Source of the DNA: Succinivibrio dextrinosolvens
Lineage (GTDB): Bacteria; Pseudomonadota; Gammaproteobacteria; Enterobacterales; Succinivibrionaceae
Assembly: GCF_011065405.1 (NCBI RefSeq)
Contig: NZ_CP047056.1
Coordinates: 2,068,747-2,132,746, forward strand
Reading direction: 5' to 3'
DNA: 64,000 nucleotides
This document shows positions 9,001 to 17,453 of the stretch, piece by piece. The notes beneath the pieces were generated by a model. The model was given only the letters and a program-made list of their open reading frames with translations, did no database searches and was not told where the DNA came from. Position 1 is the first letter of the stretch; every line of letters starts with the position of its first letter. Position numbers and translations under genes: made by a program.

Positions 9001-9654
9001 AATACCAATTTTGCCGCTTTTTAATTTATCTTCAACGGAAGTATCCTTTCCATCCAGAATTGTTTTCAGATCTTTTAGTCCTGTTGGTTCATTATCAGTC
9101 ACATCGACATTTATACCGCGAGCAATTCCTAGAGATTTCATCTCAAGCTGCATGTTTTCGGTTACAGTGTCTATTTCAGATCTGATACGAGCAGAAACAC
9201 CCTTGTACAGTTCAATCTGATTTCTAAAATCCGACATCTTAATATTCAAAAATGGATTTTTTTTAATGTTGCCTCTGATCTGAGTTCTTACATCTTTAGG
9301 AAGAGATCTGAATAATGGATCTGTATCTAACTGACGACTAATCTCATTTGTGAAAGCTCTTTTCTTTATAAGGTCAATCTTGGACAGAGTCTTTGATATA
9401 TCACATGCACGCAGAGATTTCTTTGCCTTGAATCTTAAAGCTAAGGTGCTGTCAAAAACTGTTTCTCCAAAAACTCCATATCTCTTAGAGAGAGCCTCTC
9501 TAAAAGCTTTCATGGTTGCAAAATTCGTTGATGACTTTGCAGAAAACAACACTCCACCGAGTTTTACCTCACCTTTTTTTCCAATTTCCACGTCTCTGGA
9601 TCCAAATATTGTGGAATTAGAAGCGTTGATAAAAGATTGTAACTTGTCAGTCAT
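6064..9654 (-). CDS. Large probable type III secretion effector with PI-kinase/HipA-like motif
   Basis: About 1196 residues, mostly hydrophilic, with no signal peptide or membrane segment. The upstream gene resembles a CesT-type secretion chaperone, which suggests an exported substrate. A central region (about 405-600) reads like a kinase of the PI3/4-kinase or HipA-like fold: a candidate nucleotide-binding Lys in KFGKFYRLNVTKK, a helix EALANDISRIMGIP, then ADRDAIGSRGQNKG and FFAIDPGHSL, comparable with the DRHxxN and HIDFGH motifs of lipid kinases. A second unnamed module spans about 825-1015 (YFRTSTHATAYHHNYIDGH). The tail is Asn/Asp-rich. AGGG is better spaced for the Met at 9654 than for the Met at 9660. 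The effector call rests on context; kinase activity is inference. Confidence 0.6.
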   Translation of the reverse strand: MTDKLQSFINASNSTIFGSRDVEIGKKGEVKLGGVLFSAKSSTNFATMKAFREALSKRYGVFGETVFDSTLALRFKAKKSLRACDISKTLSKIDLIKKRAFTNEISRQLDTDPLFRSLPKDVRTQIRGNIKKNPFLNIKMSDFRNQIELYKGVSARIRSEIDTVTENMQLEMKSLGIARGINVDVTDNEPTGLKDLKTILDGKDTSVEDKLKSGKIGIGLRINNSKTNPILLQKIKDNGVEPGFIYKNDWSLKDSISFSKEYDSEKSIQILNRLKAEDPKLEKACANLPIKEQIMLCGYRHPAVMSAIAESVIEIGLQNKKSEIYKAFENNFPLHDPEKWREIPQDLLKNRLFIQIRDAVLAVKPGSDLYGMSPVFKKFSDSHIIKLDYNENDRLYKKDLAHAGKFRRPERVAINRKFGKFYRLNVTKKADDISASAVTEALANDISRIMGIPTQELRIVRGKYSDGHPKIMLEAKFANGYKDLESGFIKDGQLVKPKDYPYALEKLGKYKAFFLVTADRDAIGSRGQNKGLINGKFFAIDPGHSLEGNGKYLEVEDNLSFKVNYGLLKKPRFNNFSIFDDDTRFAKLQGVVNLREIKNSGAIDTLFRQYKEAFNPNENGISKAEAKIRTKIIADIEAKEKEFNYSLQKILNVSDSQLHLYDALSDDGAQIQQNAIETIENLEKLTSPTTWISKNGTVPLEHLQVIPETRVAWNAHVEGNNIVYNCDEPLSEAAKKLLTPIVHSAHGELKIEADGTATIKVSKANRETFFNVLSEKNVMRITHPEESVARESGHDGILEAKNYKSPLVEAPLVNNQKGLNFNIPETLDVMLKGKRVTLRKQHYEAMLKETPLALQPKTINELKAILTARIEKGNKIIQDVLAGKGYQHKTTPRNAANLVLALHAIALTKGEYLERGAFSVVDPEGRLYQWLNNSKDIYFRTSTHATAYHHNYIDGHMNMPRGFDIPAGMSGLFGDMKTFQFFAIPELDRPPQPRRLYLKPETHGIYHSTIKEHEIEESRTPGMQTRPAVDGDWKESILHFGSLLTSISRGGEANGNRKETMPKTVLDAVKNAKRDLDAAGLTEYGEQLVKNVTNKNGGIRQLINNIQLIFKQIADKSRADRLDNKEDDDLFAPKKYLNASGPLISVMEKIQDYVEPQRNNDEDPENKDNSRSYDRGGDPLNRIGNEIMLEMPELTL

Positions 9655-9688
9655 ACACATACCCTAAATTTAAAGTAATGTTGTTTGT

Positions 9689-10159
9689 TTATGAGAGTAG
9701 CCCGATATTGTTTAGTTCTTTCTGTTCTTCTGCTTTATGTACATTTTCATCAAACAGGTTTATTCTATCTATCCAGATATCGCAAAGCTGCATAATTTGT
9801 TCAATGCAGCGAATAAATCCTTCAATATCTTCAGCAGCATCATCACCATCAAAGAAATAATTGTAAATTAACGTATCTGTTGATGGATCAAGTGTGAAAT
9901 AACCTCCGGATGTTTCTTTTCCGAAAAGTGCTCCTGCCATAAGATCTCTATAAACGGCACTAGGAGTATTCCTTTCAAGTGTACAAACCTCAACAAAACA
10001 GAGAAACCTTCGAGTGCCTTCAATATACTGAAAATTAACGTTGTATTTGTCGTCAACTCTCATAGAAACCAGCCCTTCCTCATCAGCTGTAAATGAGTCG
10101 ATTCCTGTAAATTTTCTGACTTCTGAAATGAAAGATTTGTATTCTGCTAAAGATTTCAT
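9689..10159 (-). CDS. CesT/Tir-like type III secretion chaperone
   Basis: A small acidic 156-residue protein lying 34 bases upstream of the large effector gene, co-directional. The layout matches the CesT family: an N-terminal helix, paired strands (GLVSMRVDDKYNVNFQYIEG), a middle strand pair (GGYFTLDPSTDTLIYNYFF) and a C-terminal helix (IEGFIRCIEQIMQLCDIWIDRI). Such proteins bind as dimers to the N-terminal part of one effector and keep it secretion-competent in the cytosol. AGGGG precedes the ATG. No secretion-apparatus genes are in the window, so the machine must be elsewhere. Assignment is by fold-like pattern and neighbourhood, not by a diagnostic motif. Confidence 0.6.
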   Translation of the reverse strand: MKSLAEYKSFISEVRKFTGIDSFTADEEGLVSMRVDDKYNVNFQYIEGTRRFLCFVEVCTLERNTPSAVYRDLMAGALFGKETSGGYFTLDPSTDTLIYNYFFDGDDAAEDIEGFIRCIEQIMQLCDIWIDRINLFDENVHKAEEQKELNNIGLLS

Positions 10160-10210
10160 TATTACCCCTGTTTAAAAAAAATGGCAGACGAACCTGTACA
10201 AGAATTCTAA

Positions 10211-10239
10211 TTTATAACTACAGTTTTAAAAATTGGCAA
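10211..10239 (-). promoter_or_regulatory. Probable promoter of the chaperone-effector operon
   Basis: On the minus strand TTGCCA (10239-10234) and TATAAA (10216-10211) are separated by 17 bases, about 50 bases upstream of the chaperone start. The region is AT-rich. No terminator for trkH was recognised between 10344 and this site. Confidence 0.45.
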
Positions 10240-10343
10240 TATTCAATTTTTACTTAACTGTCACAACTTTTTTGGGGGTTGAGAAAGTTTTTTTTGCGAG
10301 GAGGAAACTAATCAAATTAAAAGAAGAAAGAGTATTAGTAAGC

Positions 10344-11798
10344 TCAAAGTTTATAGAATGTTCTGGTAAAGCACAGCAGTACAGGTAGAATCTCAAGACG
10401 CCCTAAAATCATGTCACAGCTGAAAAGCAGACACAGAGCATCTGAAATCTGGCTGAAGTTGGTGGATGGGTTTAAGGTTGTACCCATGGCAGGACCAATG
10501 TTTGACAGACAGGAGATGGTTGCGGTTACCGAGTCTCCAAGATCAAGTCCGAGAATAGAGGCGATAACTGAGGAAACTGCAAGCAGGGCAATATAGGACA
10601 CCATGTAGGTGATAACTGCTGACAGGGTTCCAGGATCAATAACCTTGCCCTTGAATCTTGGTTCACTGACAATATGTGGATGGATCAGTTTTAACAGCTG
10701 ACTCTTGTACATGGAATAGCATATCTGTAGACGGAAGGTCTTGATACCACCAGAGGTTGATCCTGAGCATCCTCCGATTGCCAGAATAAAGAGGAATGCC
10801 ATGGAGGCAAAATGATTCCACAGGGTGAAATCCTCCAGACCGAAACCGGTCGTGGACGTGATAGCAACCACGTTGAACAGAGAGATTCTGAAGGCCTTTT
10901 CTATACTGTAATCATTCTTGAATACCAGTGATACCGCAACACTTACGGCAATAACCAGATTGATCATCAGAAAGCCTCTCACCTGCTGATCTTTGAAGAA
11001 CTGCAGATAGTTACCTGCAAGCGAGGACAGAATCAGCATGAAAGGACAGCTTGAGATAAACATGAAGATGATTGCTGTGTACTGAATAAACGGTGTGGTT
11101 CCGTTCATGGACATATCAGTAGGAGTCATACCTCCGGTTGCCACTGTACTCATGGCGGTAGTTACTGCTCTGAACAGATCGAAGCCGCCTACAACATATA
11201 GAAATGTACATAGTCCCAGGATGGCAATGTACCAGATGATAAGTGACAGTGCCATAATCTTAATGTGAGGTGTATATTTTGCAGAATCATCAAATGAGCT
11301 TGATTCCGTTCTGAAAATGCTCATTCCTCCCATTGCTGAGATCGGAAGAATGATAACCGCCAAAGCAACGAATCCGACGCCTCCCACATACTGCAGAATT
11401 GCTCTCCACAGCAGGATGGCATTAGGTCTTGAATCAAGATTGGTAATTACAGTTGATCCTGTAGTCGACAGAGCGGAGCAGGATTCGAAGATCGCTTTGT
11501 AGATATTGATATCAGGCAGATCATAGTAAAAGGGAATTGCCGAAATCAGGGATACTATTACCCACAGAGAGGTTGTAAACAGGAACAGCACTCGCAGAGA
11601 TGGATACTGTCCTGCTTTTTTTCCTATTAGATACAAGATAAAGCTGATGAAGATACTTATACCGCCTGTAAAGTAAAAGGCAGTACCGCCTCTTGCCTCG
11701 TTGATATGAGCGTATATCGCCGGAATGAAGGTAATCAGTCCGAATACGAATAAGGCGGGAGTAAGTAGCTTGGCTACCAGTCTGAAATCTACAACCAC
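10344..11798 (-). CDS. trkH: Trk potassium uptake membrane subunit
   Basis: The ion-conducting inner-membrane subunit of the Trk K+ uptake system, working with TrkA. The 484 residues match the family, with four pore-loop repeats visible: ALSTTGSTV, ATGGMTP, ITSTTGFG and CLSNIGPAMG. The start is a GTG at 11798 giving MVVDFRLVAKLL, which aligns with the TrkH N-terminus; it overlaps the trkA stop by 10 bases, so translation is coupled. Having trkH directly behind trkA differs from E. coli, where the two are unlinked. Confidence 0.95.
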   Translation of the reverse strand: MVVDFRLVAKLLTPALFVFGLITFIPAIYAHINEARGGTAFYFTGGISIFISFILYLIGKKAGQYPSLRVLFLFTTSLWVIVSLISAIPFYYDLPDINIYKAIFESCSALSTTGSTVITNLDSRPNAILLWRAILQYVGGVGFVALAVIILPISAMGGMSIFRTESSSFDDSAKYTPHIKIMALSLIIWYIAILGLCTFLYVVGGFDLFRAVTTAMSTVATGGMTPTDMSMNGTTPFIQYTAIIFMFISSCPFMLILSSLAGNYLQFFKDQQVRGFLMINLVIAVSVAVSLVFKNDYSIEKAFRISLFNVVAITSTTGFGLEDFTLWNHFASMAFLFILAIGGCSGSTSGGIKTFRLQICYSMYKSQLLKLIHPHIVSEPRFKGKVIDPGTLSAVITYMVSYIALLAVSSVIASILGLDLGDSVTATISCLSNIGPAMGTTLNPSTNFSQISDALCLLFSCDMILGRLEILPVLLCFTRTFYKL

Positions 11799-13201
11799 GA
11801 TGGAATCCAGAATGAATCAGGTCTGAACATTTTAACAAGCTTACGCATCTGAGTATGATCGTCTAGGAAGGCAATGACATGATCCTTCTGGGCAAACACA
11901 AAATTCTCGTCAATTCGCACAAACTTTCTGTCTCGTTTTACAAGACCAAGTGTAACACCTTTTGGCAGGTTCAGATCAGCAGCTTTCTTGCCGATAATCT
12001 TTGAGCTTGACTTGGTGCCTTCGAGCATAAACTCAATGGCCTCTGCTTTTCCCTGCCTGAAAAGACTTACCGACTCAACACCTTCCTGTCTGATAGAGGT
12101 TAGCATTGCGGAAATAATGGATTCCTTTGGCAGAATTACGGTTCCGATTTCACTGCGCTCGTTGTCGGTCAGCTGAAGATACCCCTCAGATTTGATAATT
12201 GCTGCAGTCTCAACGTTATGCATTCTTCGCATAATCAGTGAAGACATGATATTGGTTTCATCGGTAGGGGTTGCTGCAATATATAGATCAGTCTTGTCTA
12301 GATTTTCCTCAAGAATGAAATCCATATCTGTTGGATCTGCGTTGAAAACCTGTACAGAAGAACTGTGAAGATTAATTGCAGAACGCTTTGCTCTCTGAGG
12401 ATCAGCCTCAATAAGCTTAATGCTGTAGTTTTCAGAAAGAATTCTTGCCATGTAATCGGCAATATGAGTGCCACCAGCAATAGTGATATATCTTTTGGAA
12501 ACCGGCAGGGATCTGAAAGCTCTTAAATGATGCTTGATGTTTTCTCTGATGCAGCAGTAGAAAACCTCATCTCCCTCAACGAAAACTTCGTTTTCCATTT
12601 TGGAAACGTATTTTTCTCTGCCGTTTTCATCTTTTCTGTAGATAGCCATTACTACTGCATCAGCTGCATCGAATTTATTGAAATCTGCAACCAGTTTCCC
12701 ACAGAGCTTGCCGTCCGCTGTAACCTTGGTGCTTACAACTACAAGAGAACCGTTACAGAAGGCTCCGTAGGCGTTAATTCCTGGGAAATCCACCTTGGCC
12801 TTGATAATCTTGGTGACCTCATCCTCTGTGGCAATGATATGATCGATTGGAATTCCATCCTTGCCAAAAAGAGTATTTCTCTCCTCAAGATAGTCATGAG
12901 CACGCAGACGGGCAATTGTTCTGGTGGTTTTAAACAGGAAATGTGCAACTGAACAGGCGGTAATATTGGTTTCATCGTCTGAGGTGGTTGCCACCAGCAG
13001 TTCTGTATTCTTAGCTCCTGCCTTACGCAGTGTTTCTGGAGATGCAGGATTGCCTACCACAACACGAAGATCAATACGGTTGGCAATCTCAGCCAGCTTG
13101 TCTGATGCAGTATCCGCAATAGTCACTGCATGACCGGCATTAACAAGGTATTTTGCAAGCTCTAAACTTACATCACCGGAACCTAAAATAATGATCTTCA
13201 T
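11789..13201 (-). CDS. trkA: Trk potassium uptake peripheral NAD-binding subunit
   Basis: A cytosolic gating subunit that binds NAD(H) and nucleotides and controls TrkH. It has two RCK modules, each a Rossmann domain (MKIIILGSGDVSLELAKYL at residue 1 and ITIAGGTHIADYMARIL at about 240) followed by a TrkA-C domain. Length 470 compares with 458 in E. coli. It starts 6 bases after the rsmB stop and overlaps trkH, at the downstream part of the def-fmt-rsmB-trkA-trkH operon. Confidence 0.95.
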   Translation of the reverse strand: MKIIILGSGDVSLELAKYLVNAGHAVTIADTASDKLAEIANRIDLRVVVGNPASPETLRKAGAKNTELLVATTSDDETNITACSVAHFLFKTTRTIARLRAHDYLEERNTLFGKDGIPIDHIIATEDEVTKIIKAKVDFPGINAYGAFCNGSLVVVSTKVTADGKLCGKLVADFNKFDAADAVVMAIYRKDENGREKYVSKMENEVFVEGDEVFYCCIRENIKHHLRAFRSLPVSKRYITIAGGTHIADYMARILSENYSIKLIEADPQRAKRSAINLHSSSVQVFNADPTDMDFILEENLDKTDLYIAATPTDETNIMSSLIMRRMHNVETAAIIKSEGYLQLTDNERSEIGTVILPKESIISAMLTSIRQEGVESVSLFRQGKAEAIEFMLEGTKSSSKIIGKKAADLNLPKGVTLGLVKRDRKFVRIDENFVFAQKDHVIAFLDDHTQMRKLVKMFRPDSFWIPSWL

Positions 13202-13207
13202 ATATGG

Positions 13208-14578
13208 TTATTCTTTAATAAATCTTGTGTAGAAGAATCCGTCAGCGTTTAATTCACCTGGAAGTCTCTGATAAGACTCAACTTCATTCCCATTCATTAT
13301 AAATGGAAGAAGCTTTGCATCAGTATGACGGTTTAAAAAACTTCTAACCTGCTCAATATTTTCTCGTTTCAGAATAGAGCAGGTAGTATAGACAAGGATG
13401 CCTCCTTTTTTAAGTTTGGCAAAGGCATTATCCAGAATCTTCTCCTGGGTCTGTACCAGTTTTTCAATATCTTTCTGTCTGCGGAGCCATTTAATGTCAG
13501 GATGTCTTCTGATGACACCTGTTCCTGAACAAGGGGCATCCACCAGAATTCGGTCAAATTCTCCTTCAATGCCGTTGAGAGACTCTGAGGCATCTATCTG
13601 TTTTAAAACAGGATTTCTGTTAAGTCTGGATAGACCGCGCCTGGTTTCCTCAAGGCGTTTCTCATCAATATCGCAGGAAATAAGATCAATATCCTTTGCC
13701 AAATCAAGGATATGTGCAGATTTGCCTCCAGGAGCTGCACAGGTGTCCAGTACTCTCATACCGTCTTTCAGGTCTAAAAGCGGTGCTGCCATCTGGGCAG
13801 ATATATCCTGAACGGCAACATAGCCCTGTTCAAAGTAAGGAAGTCTTGAGACGTGTTCTGGCTCATCGAGAAGAACAGCTGAAGGACACTGCTCAACAGC
13901 ACTCGCCCCAATCTCTTTTTTCTCAAGGCTCTTCAAGTAATCCTCGGTGGAGATTTTTGAGTTCTCTACACGCAGATACATTGGAGGATGAACATTGGAG
14001 TTCTTCATGATCTCCAGTACCTCATCTTCAGTGTAGGTAGAAGATAGCTCATCAAATAGCCATTTTGGGAAAGAGTGCTCAACACATGGATCTGAACTGT
14101 GAACCAGATGAGCTCCCTCTCGCAGGAATCTTCTTAAGACTGCGTTTACAACACCGGTGAACTTCCTGCACTTTATTAAATCACAGGCGCCAACGGTTGC
14201 TGCAACTACCGCATGAGCAGGAGAACGGGTAAAGATAATCTGGTACAGAGCACAGATTATCAGAGTTCTTACCTGATTGAATCTCTGGTTGATTCCTCTG
14301 TCCAGAAGCTCTGAGGCGGTGGTGGACAGCAGTCTTTTATGACGCAGGGTTCCGTAGACTATTTCCTGTACAAAGGCTCTGTCTCTGTCATCGAGATCCT
14401 TTGTATACATAGGCAGAGCGGTACTAAGTGAATTACCTTCCTCAACTGCATTTACACACAGAGCGGCAGCTGCTCTTGACTGAGATCCTGAGGCAATTAC
14501 CGGCTTTGAAAAAGAAGGTTTGCGTTTTGTATTAGAAGGACGTGACTTGTATGGTCCTTTTCTTTGAATATCAGACAA
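13208..14578 (-). CDS. rsmB: 16S rRNA (cytosine-967 C5)-methyltransferase
   Basis: A SAM-dependent enzyme that makes m5C967 in 16S rRNA. An N-terminal NusB-like RNA-binding domain (about 30-165) precedes the Rossmann methyltransferase domain with VLDTCAAPGGKSAHIL, DAPCSGTGVIRRHPDIKW (first catalytic Cys region) and TCSILKRENIEQV (second Cys). Length 456 against 429 in E. coli; the extra residues are a basic N-terminal tail. The start overlaps the fmt stop by 8 bases. Confidence 0.95.
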   Translation of the reverse strand: MSDIQRKGPYKSRPSNTKRKPSFSKPVIASGSQSRAAAALCVNAVEEGNSLSTALPMYTKDLDDRDRAFVQEIVYGTLRHKRLLSTTASELLDRGINQRFNQVRTLIICALYQIIFTRSPAHAVVAATVGACDLIKCRKFTGVVNAVLRRFLREGAHLVHSSDPCVEHSFPKWLFDELSSTYTEDEVLEIMKNSNVHPPMYLRVENSKISTEDYLKSLEKKEIGASAVEQCPSAVLLDEPEHVSRLPYFEQGYVAVQDISAQMAAPLLDLKDGMRVLDTCAAPGGKSAHILDLAKDIDLISCDIDEKRLEETRRGLSRLNRNPVLKQIDASESLNGIEGEFDRILVDAPCSGTGVIRRHPDIKWLRRQKDIEKLVQTQEKILDNAFAKLKKGGILVYTTCSILKRENIEQVRSFLNRHTDAKLLPFIMNGNEVESYQRLPGELNADGFFYTRFIKE

Positions 14579-15512
14579 ATCTATTTCCTACACTAAAAAC
14601 ATCTTTCTTTGATCTTGCAATGTCAGCAGCCTTAACCGGACCCTTTCCTGGAGCCTGAATGGTTATAAGCTTGATCTGGCCGTGGGCACAGGCAACATTG
14701 ATTCCCTCTTTATCGACACTGACAATACTGCCAGGCTCAAGGCTGCTGTCTTCATTTACAACAGCAGTATCAAAGAGTTTGTATTTGACATCATTCAGGG
14801 TTGAGGTTGCAACTGGCCAAGGATTTAAGCCTCGGATAAGACGGCTTACAGCTTTTGCATCCTGATTGAAGTTTACAGAAGCTTCCTCTTTTGAAATCTT
14901 GGCTGCATAGGTAACCTTAGACTCATCCTGAGGAGTTGTAGTTGCTGTACCGTCAAGAATAGAAGGCAGAATGTCGATAAGAGTTGAAGCTCCTAAGGCT
15001 GCAAGACGGTCAAACAGAGTGCCTGAGGTATCCTCATCAGTGATTTTGGTGGTGGCAATCTTAAATACATCACCGGCATCCAGCTTAAGGCCGATCTTCA
15101 TGATGGAAACGCCGGTTTCTTCCTCTCCGTCTAAAAGAGCTCTCTGAATTGGAGCTGCGCCGCGGTATTTTGGAAGAATGGACCCATGAACATTGATACA
15201 GCCAAGCTTTGGGGCATCAAGAATTCTCTGTGGAAGAATAATGCCGTAGGCAACCACAATGCAGAGATCCGCATTTAAGGCCTCAAACTGCTGGATATCT
15301 TCCTCGTTTTTGAAGTTAACCGGAGTATAGACTTCAATGCCTGCTTCAAGTGCTACCTTTTTAACATCTGAAGGACATAGTTTGTGACCGCGACCTGCAG
15401 GACGGTCTGGCTGGGTATATACAGCAACCGGTCTGATGCCTGCCTTTAGCAGTTCCTGAAGATGAACTGCGGCAAAGTCAGGAGTACCTGCAAAAATAAT
15501 TCTTTTATCCAT
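14571..15512 (-). CDS. fmt: Methionyl-tRNA formyltransferase
   Basis: Formylates initiator Met-tRNA using 10-formyl-tetrahydrofolate. It has the formyltransferase core with catalytic SILPKYRGAAPIQRAL (Asn/His/Asp site region), the N-terminal IIFAGTPDFAAVHLQELL and a C-terminal OB-like domain. Length 313 matches the family (315 in E. coli). It lies 9 bases after def and overlaps rsmB. Confidence 0.96.
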   Translation of the reverse strand: MDKRIIFAGTPDFAAVHLQELLKAGIRPVAVYTQPDRPAGRGHKLCPSDVKKVALEAGIEVYTPVNFKNEEDIQQFEALNADLCIVVAYGIILPQRILDAPKLGCINVHGSILPKYRGAAPIQRALLDGEEETGVSIMKIGLKLDAGDVFKIATTKITDEDTSGTLFDRLAALGASTLIDILPSILDGTATTTPQDESKVTYAAKISKEEASVNFNQDAKAVSRLIRGLNPWPVATSTLNDVKYKLFDTAVVNEDSSLEPGSIVSVDKEGINVACAHGQIKLITIQAPGKGPVKAADIARSKKDVFSVGNRFV

Positions 15513-15521
15513 TTTCTCTAG

Positions 15522-16055
15522 CTACTCTGCTGCTGCCATTCTTTCTTTTTTCAGTTTCTCAAACTTCTTTTTCAGACGATCTCTTTTCAGTCTTGAAAGC
15601 TTATCAATGAACAGCTTTCCTTCAAGATGATCAATCTCATGTTGCAGACAGATTGCAAACAGACCGTCTACGTTTTCAAAAACGCAGTGGTTGCCCTGAA
15701 GATCCTGATATTCAACCGTGGCTCTTTCAAATCTTTCAACGGTATCCTGATAGCCTGGAACACTCAGACAGCCTTCCTGTGACTCAACCTTTTCTCCTTC
15801 AAGCTTCTTGATGACAGGGTTGATGATTACCAGTTTGTTGTTGCCCTGTGAGCCATCCTCCTCAGGGATATCAATAACTACAATACGTTTGTTTACACCG
15901 ACCTGAGGACCAGCTAGACCGATACCCTCAAACTCATACATGGTATCGAACATATCATCGGTAAGAGTCTTGAGCTCCTCATTGAATTCTGTAACCTCTG
16001 TGCAAGGTTTTCTTAGGATATCATCTGGATAAGTAATTACTTCGCGAATAGCCAT
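15522..16055 (-). CDS. def: Peptide deformylase
   Basis: A metal-dependent enzyme that removes the N-formyl group from nascent proteins. All three family motifs are present: GIGLAGPQVG, EGCLSVPG (metal Cys) and QHEIDHLEGKLF (two metal His and catalytic Glu). The C-terminus is Lys/Arg-rich, as in gammaproteobacterial enzymes. An in-frame ATG also exists at 16061, but AAGGA abuts it directly and is correctly spaced (6 bases) for the ATG at 16055, which gives MAIREVITYPDDILRKP as in E. coli. First gene of the operon. In its leader a 7-bp inverted repeat (ACTCCTT 16080-16086, AAGGAGT 16094-16100) could form a hairpin. Confidence 0.96.
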   Translation of the reverse strand: MAIREVITYPDDILRKPCTEVTEFNEELKTLTDDMFDTMYEFEGIGLAGPQVGVNKRIVVIDIPEEDGSQGNNKLVIINPVIKKLEGEKVESQEGCLSVPGYQDTVERFERATVEYQDLQGNHCVFENVDGLFAICLQHEIDHLEGKLFIDKLSRLKRDRLKKKFEKLKKERMAAAE

Positions 16056-16332
16056 TGTCATTCCTTTATGTAGACAAACACTCCTTATATGTAAAGGAGT
16101 AATCCAAACTTAAAACTTCTCTTTTTTGTAAACAAAACAATATATTCAGAGAAAACAGTCGCGCTAATTTTACCATTGAAAAGTCTATTTTGCGCATTTT
16201 CCGGGATTCTCCTGCAAAAAGAAATCGTCGTTTCAGAAAAAAGCTTATGTATTAGAGAGTTATCTCGGCGCAAACTTTAAAAATTTTACTTTTTTGCTAC
16301 GAGAAATAATCCATGTCAAATTAAGTAGTAAA

Positions 16333-16902
16333 ATGTGCGCCATGAAAGATTATTCTCAGTACGATCATTTAAAGGAAGGGGATGCCTGTCCCTTATGCGG
16401 ACAGAAACTGGTTTTAAGACATTCCAATCACGGTGATTTTCTGGGCTGCTCAGATTATCCGTCCTGTTCATTCCTAAAACCTGTAGCTGTATCTCACTCG
16501 GTTATTACTTTAGGTGAGGTTGGGGCTCCCTGCCCATCCTGTGGTGAACCGCTATTAGTCAAGAAAGGCCGTTTCGGTATCTTTATCGGCTGTTCAAACT
16601 ATCCTGAGTGTACCTATGTGCATAATCCTCAGGAGAGTGTGAAGATTACCTGTCCGGTCTGCAGAAAAAGTGAACTGCACCAGCGTACATTATGCTCCGG
16701 ACGTGTTTTCTACGCATGCGGTAATTTCCCGGACTGTAAATTTTCGACTCCGGGCAAGCCAGTAGAGCGCGTCTGTGAGGTATGCTCCTTTCCTCTGATG
16801 TTTGAAAAGAAATTCAAAAGAGGTATAGGGCTTGTCTGTGCAAATGCTCTATGTGAGAGCAGAAAGAAACGCAAGCACATAATCATTCGTCCTAACTCTT
16901 AA
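16333..16902 (+). CDS. yrdD: YrdD-type topoisomerase zinc-finger protein
   Basis: About 189 residues made of repeated C4 zinc ribbons of the topoisomerase I C-terminal type: CPLCGQKLVLRHSNHGDFLGC, then CPSCG...FIGCSNYPEC, CPVC...ACGNFPDC and a final CEVC...CANALC. Such proteins bind single-stranded DNA; E. coli YrdD has the same four-ribbon build, and its role is poorly defined. The frame opens at 16294, but Met at 16333 or 16342 fits the family better; no strong RBS decides between them. Divergent from def, as part of the conserved aroE-tsaC-yrdD-def neighbourhood, but smg and dprA, which sit between in E. coli, are absent. Confidence 0.85.
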   Translation: MCAMKDYSQYDHLKEGDACPLCGQKLVLRHSNHGDFLGCSDYPSCSFLKPVAVSHSVITLGEVGAPCPSCGEPLLVKKGRFGIFIGCSNYPECTYVHNPQESVKITCPVCRKSELHQRTLCSGRVFYACGNFPDCKFSTPGKPVERVCEVCSFPLMFEKKFKRGIGLVCANALCESRKKRKHIIIRPNS

Positions 16903-16943
16903 GCGTGATACAATTCACAGAGTTTTTTTAGGAGATTTCACTG

Positions 16944-17453
16944 ATGTCTAACGCTTTTGTATCAATTATTATGGGCTCTGATTCTGATTTACCTCTACTT
17001 GAGAATACCATGTCCATTCTAAAGGGCTTTGGAATCCGCTATGAGGCCAGAGTTGCATCAGCTCACCGTACCCCTGATGTTGTATCCTCATATGTTGCAG
17101 ATGCAGAAAAGAGAGGCTGTGCTGTATTCATCGGTGCCGCAGGTTTAGCAGCTCATCTTGCCGGTGCCATTGCCGCAAGAACCACAAGACCTGTAATCGG
17201 TATTCCTTGTGACGGAGGTCCTCTAAGCGGCATAGATGCTTTATACTCAACTGTTCAGATGCCTGGCGGAATCCCTGTTGCAACAGTAGCTGTAGGCAAG
17301 GCCGGAGCAAAGAACGCTGCTTATCTTGCAGCTCAGATCCTTGCTTTAACCGATCCTGAGATTGATGCCAAGGTTAAGGCTGACAGAAAGGCAGCCAGTG
17401 AAGAAGTAATGAAGAAAGATCAGAAACTTCAGGAAAAACTTGTAAATATCTAA
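16944..17453 (+). CDS. purE: N5-carboxyaminoimidazole ribonucleotide mutase
   Basis: Class I PurE, converting N5-CAIR to CAIR in purine biosynthesis. The signature IIMGSDSDLPLLENTMSIL and VASAHRTPD are present, as is the GAAGLAAHLAGAIAARTTRPVIG core. Length 169 fits. TAGGAG lies 9 bases upstream of the ATG. There is no purK next to it; instead purE begins an operon with tsaC, its stop overlapping the tsaC start (TAATG). Confidence 0.95.
   Translation: MSNAFVSIIMGSDSDLPLLENTMSILKGFGIRYEARVASAHRTPDVVSSYVADAEKRGCAVFIGAAGLAAHLAGAIAARTTRPVIGIPCDGGPLSGIDALYSTVQMPGGIPVATVAVGKAGAKNAAYLAAQILALTDPEIDAKVKADRKAASEEVMKKDQKLQEKLVNI

Noticed and set aside
12527-12952. 141-codon plus-strand ORF inside trkA
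   Set aside because: Antisense to a conserved core gene with no RBS or domain.
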